DNA of 64,000 nt, from positions 1,116,001 to 1,180,000 of the forward strand of contig CBDCMR010000003.1 in the NCBI GenBank assembly GCA_965219035.1, in the 5' to 3' direction. The translations under genes were made by a program, and so were the position numbers. Positions within the stretch are counted from its first letter, which is position 1, and every line of letters starts with the position of its first letter. Under the pieces are notes generated by a model, which was not told the DNA's origin, searched no databases, and saw only the letters and a list, made by a program, of their open reading frames with translations. Of this stretch, positions 1 through 7,161 are shown in pieces. The DNA comes from CBDCKN01 sp965219035. GTDB taxonomy: Bacteria > Gemmatimonadota > Gemmatimonadetes > Longimicrobiales > Gaopeijiaceae.

Positions 1-401
1 GCATTTCCGGCGCCCAGTAGGAAGCGTCCGGCCAGCGAGACGGTGTGGTCGGTCCGAGACTCGTATCCGAATAACAGGCCTCCGTACCCCATGCGCAGGT
101 CGGTACCCAGGTCGGAGCTGGACTCGACTGCGGGCACGGCCTTCAGCAAGCCTCCTCCGGCCGCCCCGATGGAAAAGTGTTGGGAGAAGTGGAGAGAGGC
201 CTCGCCCCCCAGCATCGCCTCCGTTCCCCCCCTGATTCTCGCGCCGCGAAAGAAAGCGCCGATGGAGGCCCTGACGGCGTCCGTGGACGCGCCTTCGTCA
301 GGGCCCTGAGCGTGAAGGCGGCCGGGTAGAGGTGACGCCAGCGCAAGAAGAAGCCCCCCCGCGACCAGAGGGTGTTCCAGACGGAATGCCTTGCGGGGTA
401 T
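1..401 (-). CDS. Outer-membrane beta-barrel-like secreted protein, N-terminal part (runs off the window)
   Basis: The minus strand carries an open frame that leaves the window at base 1. It opens with a clear signal peptide: a basic start (PRKAFRLEH), a hydrophobic core (LVAGGLLLALASPLPG) and an LHAQ-type cleavage end. Glycine-rich, alternating stretches follow (GGEASLHFSQHFSIGAAGGG, MGYGGLLFGYESRTDHTVSL), as in small outer-membrane barrels. No ATG, GTG or TTG lies at the natural start. The codon there (399-401) is ATA, preceded by a good GAGGAG ribosome site, so either ATA is used or an ATG was mutated. It is divergent from the pilin genes. Function beyond an envelope protein is unknown. Confidence 0.6.
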   Translation of the reverse strand, partial: MPRKAFRLEHPLVAGGLLLALASPLPGRLHAQGPDEGASTDAVRASIGAFFRGARIRGGTEAMLGGEASLHFSQHFSIGAAGGGLLKAVPAVESSSDLGTDLRMGYGGLLFGYESRTDHTVSLAGRFLLGAGN

Positions 402-560
402 GGGGATCTCCTCGTTCCGCCCCGGGATCGAACGGTACTTGAATCGGTCGAAACAAGGTATACTTCCCGTCCTCCCACGGAACAGGGCACACCCGTCTGC
501 CTCGTATCGCAGAAAATGATTGAAAAGTGGGCCATGCCGTAGCAATGTTTAAATAACGCA

Positions 561-1082
561 TTGGAAGACAGATACTTGGGGTCTACGAGAGACAATGGCC
601 TGTGGAGGAGGGGTGACCACGAGGCGAGCCTAGGCTTCACGTTGCTCGAGCTGGTGGTCGTCATGCTTCTCCTATCACTCTCGCTCGCGGCGGCGGCAGG
701 GGTGTTTTCGGCTTATCAGGCTCGTACGGCCGCTCAGCGAGCGGCCCAGGTCTTTGCACTGGACATCGGGCTTGCGAGGACGATGGCAGTGAGAAGTCGA
801 GAGACCGTGATCATCGACTTCGACGAGTCGCAAGTGACTTACCTGGTCCGGTCCGAGTCCGGCGATACGATAGTGAAGCGGGAGTTCAGCCAGACGGACG
901 AAATCCGGCTCGACTCCATCGACCTTCAGCTGACTGGAGACAGCTTGGTCTTCGATACGCGTGGCGTGGGTGACCTGAGCGGTGCCGGCTCCTCTTTGGG
1001 CGTCGCGCGGTTCGTCGCAGGCGACACGGGTTATGACGTGTCCTTCAATGGTATGGGGGCCTCAAAGGTCGACAAACGTTGA
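561..1082 (+). CDS. Type IV pilus minor pilin / GspH-FimT-like pseudopilin
   Basis: A class III signal peptide (LGFTLLELVVVMLLLSLSLA) has the G^FTLLE prepilin-peptidase site with Glu at mature +5 and a single hydrophobic helix. About 130 residues of beta-rich domain with IIDFDES and LVFDTRGVG segments follow, typical of GspH/FimT. The 5' end reads from a TTG at 561 and gives a leader of about 25 residues; a second in-frame TTG lies at 576, so the exact start is open. It is the first gene of a four-gene minor pilin run. Its TGA overlaps the next gene's TTG (TTGA at 1079-1082), which implies translational coupling. The role is priming or decorating a type IV pilus or type II-like pseudopilus. 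Confidence 0.8.
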   Translation: MEDRYLGSTRDNGLWRRGDHEASLGFTLLELVVVMLLLSLSLAAAAGVFSAYQARTAAQRAAQVFALDIGLARTMAVRSRETVIIDFDESQVTYLVRSESGDTIVKREFSQTDEIRLDSIDLQLTGDSLVFDTRGVGDLSGAGSSLGVARFVAGDTGYDVSFNGMGASKVDKR

Positions 1083-1471
1083 CTACACGGCGTCGCAGGT
1101 GCGTGCGCGCCTCGGCGGGCGGCTTCACCCTGATCGAAGTCATCGGAGCACTGGTGATCTTCTCGGTGGGGGTGCTCATGGTGATGAACCTGACGGGCAC
1201 GCTGTCTCTTCGGATGGAGACGGCGGCGATCCGGTCGGAGCTCGCTGTGATGGGGCAGGAGCGGCTGGACAGTCTGGAGATTCTGGACTACGACACGTTG
1301 ACGGTAGGGACGACTTTCGAAACCACCGAGGTTCGGGGATCGGCGTTCTATTGGCTGGTAACGGTAACGGATTCGACGGCGTTGGCCCGGCACCTCAAGG
1401 TGTGGCTGCTCCCGACCAGCGGATTGGGCCCGTCCTTCACAGGGTCGATGTTCGTCACCCGGTCCTGGTAG
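1079..1471 (+). CDS. PilV-like minor pilin
   Basis: A short basic leader (TTRRRRCVRASAGG) precedes a G^FTLIEV prepilin site and the helix IGALVIFSVGVLMVMNL. The protein then has a small soluble domain, about 130 residues in all, the usual size for PilV-type minor pilins. RLDSLEILDYDT and YWLVTVTDS resemble the post-helix part of PilV proteins. It starts with TTG inside the previous gene's stop codon, so it is probably translated by re-initiation. Position between a FimT-like and a PilW-like gene supports the call. Confidence 0.75.
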   Translation: MTTRRRRCVRASAGGFTLIEVIGALVIFSVGVLMVMNLTGTLSLRMETAAIRSELAVMGQERLDSLEILDYDTLTVGTTFETTEVRGSAFYWLVTVTDSTALARHLKVWLLPTSGLGPSFTGSMFVTRSW

Positions 1472-2298
1472 CACCGCGCCCAAGAGGCGGCTTCACCTTC
1501 CTCGAGGCGATGCTGGCCCTCACGCTGTCCTCTCTCATCGTGGGCCTCGTGGCATCGGTGTTCTGGGCCCAGAATGACTTCTATGCTCTCGTGGTGGAGC
1601 GGGCGAAGGTGCAGGACAACCTCCGGGTCGTGTCGGACCTCATCGCGTCGGAGATCCGGGGTGTCTCGGGCGGGGGGGTCACGACCGCCCAATCCCGCCG
1701 GTTCGTGGTTCGCCTGCCGCTGGCGGTGGGAGGGTTCTGCGACGGCGGCACCTCTCTTACGCGCGTGTACATGCCTGGCCTCTCCGACATAAACAGCATC
1801 GATGTGGCCGGTTACGCCAAGGTCGACGGCAATGGGGACTGGGTGTACACGGCCGACACCTGGGGATCCATTTTCGTTTCGTCAGGCTCAATCGATGCGG
1901 CGGACTGTGCGGACCGCAGGGCTGCGGACACCGTGGGAGCCTCCCAGGACTTCGCCCGCATCTCAGCCGGTACTGTGGCCGTCGGCGACGTGATCATCAT
2001 CTACCAGGAAGTGGAGTTCAAGATCGACGAGTCGGAGCTGGATCCGACCACCATCGCCGTGTTCAGGGGCGTAACGGGTGACACGCTCAGGGAGTTCGCC
2101 ACCGGAATCACACCCGATACGAAGTTCGAGTACTCGAAGGACGGCTCGACCTTCTTGAGCTCCATCAGCGGAGCTGCCCTCGACAGCATCGAAGTCATCC
2201 GGGTGACCGCATCGGCGATCGCCTCGGACTCCGCCGGAGCGGTAGAAGCGTACGAGTACGAGTGGACCGTGAAGATCCCTCTGAAGAACTCGAACTGA
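1465..2298 (+). CDS. PilW-like minor pilin
   Basis: The frame contains a prepilin signature, RPRGG^FTFLEAMLALTLSS, then IVGLVASVFWAQNDFYALV and a soluble domain of about 240 residues with mixed beta segments. PilW proteins are the long minor pilins placed after PilV, which matches here. The reading frame stays open far upstream, so the start is uncertain. The shortest sensible leader would use a CTG at 1465, overlapping the TAG of the previous gene. A GTG at 1402 is the next alternative. Residue pattern and context make a minor pilin likely; the exact family label is inference. Confidence 0.7.
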   Translation: MVAPRPRGGFTFLEAMLALTLSSLIVGLVASVFWAQNDFYALVVERAKVQDNLRVVSDLIASEIRGVSGGGVTTAQSRRFVVRLPLAVGGFCDGGTSLTRVYMPGLSDINSIDVAGYAKVDGNGDWVYTADTWGSIFVSSGSIDAADCADRRAADTVGASQDFARISAGTVAVGDVIIIYQEVEFKIDESELDPTTIAVFRGVTGDTLREFATGITPDTKFEYSKDGSTFLSSISGAALDSIEVIRVTASAIASDSAGAVEAYEYEWTVKIPLKNSN

Positions 2299-2300
2299 CG

Positions 2301-3386
2301 ATGCGTCCGACTCGCGAGACCTTGTCGCCGCTTGGGGTCCTCGAAGCCCTCCGGGACGCTCCGGTGGCTCCGCGATGCGCCGCTATAGATCCACGGGCCG
2401 GATTCGTTCTCGCCCTTGTGGTCCTTCTGCTCTTCGCTATCGGGATCTCGGGAGCCGCCGGGTACCAGGTGGTGCTCAACGAGGCCCTACTCGCCATCCA
2501 CGCCAAGGAGACGCAGAGGGCGCTGTCCATCGCCCGGGCAGGGCTGCAGCGCTACGTCGCGAACGAGGTGGGCGTTCACGAGGATACGGTGACCTACTCG
2601 ATCGAAGGTGGAAACGCGGTCGTCACGGCCCGGCTGGTCGCTGAGATCGACGACTTTGAGACGCTGTACCTGCTGGGCTCCGAGGGCGTATACACGGACC
2701 CCACCTTCACCGGGTCCGCCGCACGGCGGACGGTCTACCAATGGGCCAACAAGCGCGAGGTTGCTCTGGACCACCTCGCGGAGGTGACCCAGGCCTCGGG
2801 CAACGTCTACGTGCGGACCAACGCGCACGTCGACGGCGACGACCGGGCCAGTTCGGGGGAGTGCGCGCAGACGTCCACCGACATCATTGGGGTGCTGCGG
2901 GGCTCGGGATCGCTGACCATCGAAGGCGGCTCGCCCATCGACGGAAATCCGAATACCACGGCCTACGGGTCGTACGATGCAGTCATGGACTCCCTTGGGA
3001 TCGACTGGAGTCTGCTGACAGACTCGAACTTCCCGGTGGACTACGAGAACACCTGGCCTTCTTGCGCGTTGCCCTCCGACTCCTTCACGGTGACTCGCTT
3101 CACCGGGAATCTCTGGGCGCCCTCCACCGCGTGCGGGAGGGGTGTGCTCATCGTGACCGGTGACCTGACGCCCGCAAACGGGTTCTCATGGGACGGGATC
3201 GTACTCGCCGGATACATGGTATCGACTTTCAACAACTTCACCATCGAGGGCCTGGTGGTGGGTGGCCTGGACGGGATGGGGGTCCAAACCAACTACAACA
3301 ACGACACCCACCTCCACTACGATCGCTGCAAGGCCTTCCAGGCCGGCAAGCGCCTGAGCCACTTCCAGCCGGTGGGCTCCACCTGA
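2301..3386 (+). CDS. PilX-like pilus assembly protein
   Basis: The start is taken at the ATG 2 bases after the PilW-like stop; an upstream ATG at 2262 would overlap that gene by 37 bases. The protein has a hydrophobic segment near residue 35-55 (GFVLALVVLLLFAIGISGAA) without the Glu5 of true pilins, then about 300 exported residues. ETQRALSIARAGLQRYVANEV after the helix is the pattern of PilX_N proteins, in which an A-G-rich helix follows the membrane segment. The C-terminal half has short repeated beta segments (GVLRGSGSLTIEGG, NGFSWDGIVLAG) as in exported carbohydrate-like helix folds. It closes the pilin run. Confidence 0.65.
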   Translation: MRPTRETLSPLGVLEALRDAPVAPRCAAIDPRAGFVLALVVLLLFAIGISGAAGYQVVLNEALLAIHAKETQRALSIARAGLQRYVANEVGVHEDTVTYSIEGGNAVVTARLVAEIDDFETLYLLGSEGVYTDPTFTGSAARRTVYQWANKREVALDHLAEVTQASGNVYVRTNAHVDGDDRASSGECAQTSTDIIGVLRGSGSLTIEGGSPIDGNPNTTAYGSYDAVMDSLGIDWSLLTDSNFPVDYENTWPSCALPSDSFTVTRFTGNLWAPSTACGRGVLIVTGDLTPANGFSWDGIVLAGYMVSTFNNFTIEGLVVGGLDGMGVQTNYNNDTHLHYDRCKAFQAGKRLSHFQPVGST

Positions 3387-3466
3387 TGGGAGAGCATGTA
3401 GCCGTTCAGGGCCGGCTCCGCTCCAATCAACTTGCGGATCCGGCGTCGCGGTGACGAAGTTGCCTC

Positions 3467-3889
3467 ATGGCTGAGATCATGTCGTTGATGACTCTGGTCG
3501 AGCGCATCCTCGATCACCTCGAGCACGGCACCCTGGCCGCCGGGTTCGAAGAGCCCATCCAGCGGGGTTCCGCCTCGGGCTTCACCGGTGTGGTGAGGCA
3601 ATCCGAGGGTCCGGAAGGCCTGGTGCTGGTAGTTCGTCTCTCCATCATGCGTATGCCCGCCGACGCACGTCACGAGTTCATGGACCGGCTCCTCGGTCTC
3701 AACCACGACTTCCTCGGCCGGGCGGCATTCTCGGTGGCCGAAGACGGGATCGTTTTTCTCACGGCGGGATGTCCTGTGGAGGACCTGGATCCGGGAGAGA
3801 TCATCGATCTGATTCTATGGACCTCGGAGCAAGCCGATCACTTCGATGACGTGCTGCTCTCCGAATTCGGTTACGAGCATGCGCTTTGA
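3467..3889 (+). CDS. YbjN-domain protein
   Basis: This 140-residue cytosolic protein has no signal or membrane segment. The layout MTLVERILDHLEHG, then a beta strand (LVLVVRLSIMRMPADARHEF), a helix (MDRLLGLNHDFLGRAAFSV) and a second strand (GIVFLTAGCPVEDLDPGEI) matches the YbjN/type III chaperone-like fold, which usually binds partner proteins. Its stop codon TGA overlaps the TTG start of the DUF4956 gene (TTGA, 3886-3889). That second TTGA junction suggests the two are made together and may act as partners. No specific function is known. Confidence 0.65.
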   Translation: MAEIMSLMTLVERILDHLEHGTLAAGFEEPIQRGSASGFTGVVRQSEGPEGLVLVVRLSIMRMPADARHEFMDRLLGLNHDFLGRAAFSVAEDGIVFLTAGCPVEDLDPGEIIDLILWTSEQADHFDDVLLSEFGYEHAL

Positions 3890-5004
3890 GTAAGTCCGAG
3901 ACCAAGACCGAGACCAAGACCGAGACCAAGACCGAGACCAAGACCGAGCGCGCGTCGTATCAGCTAGGCCGCTCGATGGTGCGCATCTCGGTCTACTACG
4001 TCCTTCTGATCGCCACCCTCGGCGTTCTGATCTGGGCCTTTCCCTGGCTGACCCGGGCCATAACCCGGTCCCAGGCAGGGGGCGTCATCTCCGACGCGAT
4101 CACCGAGACGTTCGGGGGGGTACCCTCGACCGAGGGCCTGGCCGTCGAAGGGTGGGAGGAACTGGCCGTGGAGGGGATCTCCCTCCTGGGGGCCCTGGCC
4201 ATCATGATCCCCGTGGCCTGGACGTACATAATCATCAAGAGGAGGAGCGGCTACGATCAGTCGGTCGTGCACACCCTCATCATTTTGCCGGTCGCCGTCA
4301 CGGGCATCGTCATCGTCGTCAAGACGAGCGTTGCCTTGGCGTTCAGCCTGGCAGGGATCGTGGCTGCCGTTCGTTTCCGCACCACGCTGGAGGACACCAA
4401 GGACGCCGTGTACGTCTTTCTGGCCATCGGCGTGGGCCTGGCCGCCGGCGACCAGCGCCTCGGGACCGCCCTTCTGGCCTCCATCGTATTCAACGTGGTG
4501 AACCTGATCCTCTGGAGGATGAAGTTCGGCAACATCTACGTCGATCAGCTCGGGCGCACGTCGGGGTTGGCCCTGGGAGACGTTCTGGCAGGACCCGAGT
4601 CGGGGAGGACGGCCCTCGCCATCGGCGACCAGGCCTTGTTGACGGCCATGCCGCAGACCGACCTCCAGGAGGTGGCCGACCGCGTGGCTCGGGTGGACCG
4701 CTATCTGGACGCAGAGACCGATGTCCACAAGGAAAAGAAGCAATACGCCATCCTGCTGGTCTATACGGAATCGGCCGGCGAGGCCCAGCAAGTAGTGGAG
4801 GGGCGTCTCGTTGAGATGGCCATCCGATGGCGACTGGCGGAGATCATCCCCGGTGAGGGGGAGGTCTCCATCCTCGAGTATCTCGTGCGGCTCAAGGACC
4901 ACGTGCCGGCGGGTGCCCTGTTGGACGCCATCCGAAAGGAGGGCGGTGATCGTGTGCGCGCCGCGGAGCTGAGATCGCTCGAGGGCCTGAAGAGAAGGAG
5001 TTAG
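3886..5004 (+). CDS. DUF4956 integral membrane protein with charged repeat N-terminus
   Basis: The first 24 residues are a hydrophilic tail of ETKT repeats, encoded by four exact 12-base units. Membrane segments follow at roughly 35-55, 100-120, 135-150 and 160-210. The core VKTSVALAFSLAGIVAAVRF then RTTLEDTKDAVYVFLAIGVG is the conserved DUF4956 block. About 130 cytosolic residues end the chain. DUF4956 proteins are often encoded beside VTC-type polyphosphate polymerases and CotH-like proteins; here the neighbours are a YbjN protein and a CotH-like secreted protein, and no VTC gene is visible. The start is TTG overlapping the upstream stop. Biochemical role is unknown. Confidence 0.75.
   Translation: MSKSETKTETKTETKTETKTERASYQLGRSMVRISVYYVLLIATLGVLIWAFPWLTRAITRSQAGGVISDAITETFGGVPSTEGLAVEGWEELAVEGISLLGALAIMIPVAWTYIIIKRRSGYDQSVVHTLIILPVAVTGIVIVVKTSVALAFSLAGIVAAVRFRTTLEDTKDAVYVFLAIGVGLAAGDQRLGTALLASIVFNVVNLILWRMKFGNIYVDQLGRTSGLALGDVLAGPESGRTALAIGDQALLTAMPQTDLQEVADRVARVDRYLDAETDVHKEKKQYAILLVYTESAGEAQQVVEGRLVEMAIRWRLAEIIPGEGEVSILEYLVRLKDHVPAGALLDAIRKEGGDRVRAAELRSLEGLKRRS
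3899..3946 (+). repeat. Four tandem 12-bp units inside the DUF4956 gene
   Basis: The unit GAGACCAAGACC is repeated four times without change at the very 5' end of the coding sequence. It encodes a Glu-Thr-Lys-Thr repeat. Its length is a multiple of three, so copy-number change would lengthen or shorten the cytosolic tail without shifting frame. Confidence 0.9.
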
Positions 5005-5010
5005 CCAGCC

Positions 5011-6087
5011 ATGTGGAAGCTCGTCGTCCTCATCGCCGTCGTGGCCATCGTGTCTTCATTCCCTGTTCAGGCCATGGCGCTCCCAGCTCCGGCTCAAGCC
5101 GTCGCGTCCGCCGCCGCCGCTCAGGAGCCGGCTTCTCCGCCCCCTCTTTTCACGTCCAACGAGTTCCTGGAGCTCACCCTGGCTGCCGACTTCGACAAGC
5201 TCAAGGGAGATCGCAAGGAGGACAGCGAGTATCGCCCCGGCGTCCTGACCGTGACGGCGGACGACGACTCCATGCGGGAGATCGAGCTCAAGGTGCGAAC
5301 GCGCGGCAAATTCAGGCTAAAGAAGTGCGGCTTCCCTCCGCTGCGCGTCGACCTGCCGAAGAATTCCCTCAAGGAGACCGTGTTCGACGGGCAGAACAAG
5401 ATCAAGCTCGTGACCCACTGCCGGGACCGCGACGGCGACGAGCAGAACGTGCTCGAGGAGTACCTGGTCTATCGGACCTACAATGTCATCACCGACCAGA
5501 GCTTTCGGGTGCGCCTGGCGCGAATCGCCTACGTTGACACCAGCGGTGATGACGATCCCGTGACGCGCTACGCGTTTTTCCTCGAGGAGGAGGACGCCAT
5601 CGCCGAGCGCCTGGGTGGAATAATCCTCCAGGTGAACCAGGTCCACCCCCGGCACCTGAGTGCCCGCGAATCGGCTCGCATGGCGGTGTTCCAGTACATG
5701 GTGGGGAATACCGACTGGTCCATGATCTACTTCCACAACATGGAGTTGTTGAGGACTGCCGAGAACGTCCACATTCCGGTGCCGTACGACTTCGACTGGG
5801 CGGGGTTCGTCTCACCGTCGTATGCCAAGCCCGACGCCGGCCTCAACATCCGGACGGTCCGGCAGAGGCTCTACCGAGGGTTCTGCCGACCGGACGTGGA
5901 TTTTCCGGCCATCTACTCGGAGTTCGAGGAACTCCGGCCCGAGTTCGAGGCGCTCTACATGGAGATGGAGGGGCTCGAGGAGGACAAGATCGAGGATGCC
6001 TTGGAGTACACCGAGGAGTTCTACGAGATCATCTCCTCCGAGCGCCGCGCACGCAGTCGCATCGAAGAGGCATGTCGCCGGACTTAG
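5011..6087 (+). CDS. Secreted CotH-like protein (hypothetical)
   Basis: An N-terminal signal peptide (LVVLIAVVAIVSSFPVQAMA) is followed by a low-complexity Ala/Pro linker and a soluble domain of about 310 residues. Segments ELKVRTRGKFRLKKCGFPPL and PVPYDFDWAGFVSPSYAKP resemble CotH-like spore-coat kinase relatives, which have a beta-rich start that grips a substrate and a late D-F-D motif. The early motif could also be an unrelated envelope domain, so the kinase link is only a suggestion. An AGGAG site lies about 10 bases before the ATG. The gene follows DUF4956 by 6 bases and is probably in the same operon. Its TAG stop is the left end of a MITE. Confidence 0.5.
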   Translation: MWKLVVLIAVVAIVSSFPVQAMALPAPAQAVASAAAAQEPASPPPLFTSNEFLELTLAADFDKLKGDRKEDSEYRPGVLTVTADDDSMREIELKVRTRGKFRLKKCGFPPLRVDLPKNSLKETVFDGQNKIKLVTHCRDRDGDEQNVLEEYLVYRTYNVITDQSFRVRLARIAYVDTSGDDDPVTRYAFFLEEEDAIAERLGGIILQVNQVHPRHLSARESARMAVFQYMVGNTDWSMIYFHNMELLRTAENVHIPVPYDFDWAGFVSPSYAKPDAGLNIRTVRQRLYRGFCRPDVDFPAIYSEFEELRPEFEALYMEMEGLEEDKIEDALEYTEEFYEIISSERRARSRIEEACRRT

Positions 6088-6099
6088 TGTCCCGTTGCC

Positions 6100-6267
6100 C
6101 TAGTGTCCCGTTACCGAAGTGTCTCGGCCAGTCGAGGGCACGGTGCATCCGTGGGCTCGGCGTTGGGACTCCTTACCGTAGCTTGTGCTACGCCGCGTCG
6201 TCCCGCCTTGATCCCACGGCGCCCTGACCCTCTTGGTGGCTCGCGAACTTCGGAAACGGAACCCTAG
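6100..6267 (+). mobile_element. 168-bp palindromic MITE, copy 1 (with an extra left end at 6085-6099)
   Basis: The element begins CTAGTGTCCCGTT and ends with the inverse, AACGGAACCCTAG, giving terminal inverted repeats of about 16 bp with a few mismatches. The interior is itself an imperfect palindrome (CCGTGGG near 6146 pairs with CCCACGG near 6215, and a central GTAGC-ttgt-GCTAC hairpin). A second copy of identical length lies at 55763-55930 with roughly 94% identity by eye. A further 16-base left end (TAGTGTCCCGTTGCCC) directly precedes it, as if two insertions landed at one site. There is no coding capacity. CTAG ends suggest IS630/Tc1-type mobilisation. Confidence 0.85.
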
Positions 6268-6680
6268 TTCTTCTTCCGTCCGGCGTTCGGGTGCTTGAGG
6301 TGCTTCCACGTATCGCCGCGGCGGACAGCCAGGATCGTGCTGGGGGAGACGTCCAGGAGCTTGGCCCAGTGGCCAGCTGCGTGTCCCCAGTATCCCTTCT
6401 TCTCGTCCCAGTCTTCCAGCACGCTCTTCACGTCTTCCTCCTTGAGAAGGGCATGGGGAGATTTCTCACCTTGCAGCCACGGGTTGTCGGGCCAGCGACG
6501 GCGACGCTGGAGCGGGCCAGGAGCCTTCGCGCCGGAGTGCCCGAGGCAATAGTGCCGGATCTGACTGGCGGTATACTCGGGGTGAGCTTTGGCGATGTCT
6601 GTGTAGAAGTAGCCTTCTTCGGCTAAGTCTCTCCACTTGACGATCAAAGGTAGGGCGGGCTTAGCCATGGTCGGGTCCAT
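6264..6680 (-). CDS. Small HTH DNA-binding protein
   Basis: This 138-residue basic protein has no export signal. The N-terminal half (YFYTDIAKAHPEYTASQIRH) reads as a helix-turn-helix. The C-terminal segment LLDVSPSTILAVRRGDTWKH resembles the short helical DNA-binding repeats found at the ends of HNH homing endonucleases and phage regulators. The stop TAG lies within the CTAG right end of the MITE, so the final residues may have been reset by that insertion. An isolated gene of phage-like type suggests transfer. Its target is unknown; an autoregulatory role is possible given the palindromes upstream. Confidence 0.55.
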   Translation of the reverse strand: MDPTMAKPALPLIVKWRDLAEEGYFYTDIAKAHPEYTASQIRHYCLGHSGAKAPGPLQRRRRWPDNPWLQGEKSPHALLKEEDVKSVLEDWDEKKGYWGHAAGHWAKLLDVSPSTILAVRRGDTWKHLKHPNAGRKKN

Positions 6681-6786
6681 CCCGAGATTGAACGTCTGTG
6701 ATCAAGACGGCCGAAAGAACGCGCGCGGGCCATCCGTAAACCCCTATAGTGTCGGCACGTACAACCTCAAACACAACACCGACGCT

Positions 6787-6823
6787 CGGTCGATCGACCG
6801 GATCTCGATTGATCGACGAGATC
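6787..6823. promoter_or_regulatory. Palindrome pair upstream of the HTH gene
   Basis: A perfect 14-base palindrome CGGTCGATCGACCG (6787-6800) is followed at once by GATCTCG-N9-CGAGATC (6801-6823), in the 166-base gap between the HTH gene and the aminotransferase remnant. Such symmetric sites are typical operators. Binding by the adjacent HTH protein is a guess. Confidence 0.45.
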
Positions 6824-6846
6824 GTAGATGCACTGTAACATAGAAT

Positions 6847-7161
6847 CTACCCGCTTTCACGTACACCCGCCCTGGGGGCGTGTTCGGGGGTGGAGGAAGG
6901 CGTCTTGGCACGTGGTATGGGTTCGAACACAGCGGCTCGAAGGCCGCAGCAGGCGATGACCTCGTCACCCGGGGAGAACAGGCTGCAGATGGCCGCTTCC
7001 ATGGCCACGGCCTGTGGTGTGGACCGGTAGAACGCTCCCTGCAGTGCCGAGAACTCGAGGGTGCGGTGGTGCATCACGGGCTGTGCGCCGGCCGCCAACA
7101 CACGGTCCGGCACCCGAGTGGGCCCTGGCGTCATGAGAAGCAGCGGCGAAGGGGGCGTCAC
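6847..7161 (-). pseudogene. Remnant of an alanine-glyoxylate / serine-pyruvate aminotransferase
   Basis: The first residues (LLLMTPGPTRVPDRVLAAGA then HHRTLEFSAL) are the standard N-terminus of class V PLP aminotransferases of the alanine-glyoxylate type. In a full protein several dozen residues should follow before the VLPVHTTGRG and AMEAAI motifs. Here VLPVHTTGRG follows at once in another frame, and AMEAAICSLFSPGDEVIACC returns in the first frame. So there is an internal deletion and two frame changes. After VIACC the homology ends in unrelated residues, so the PLP-lysine domain is gone. The ATG overlaps the stop of the RraA-family gene (ATGA), which shows the two were once coupled. Confidence 0.8.

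Noticed and set aside
3899..3946. Regular 12-bp repeats considered as a CRISPR or regulatory array.
   Set aside because: There are no spacers; it is an in-frame coding repeat.
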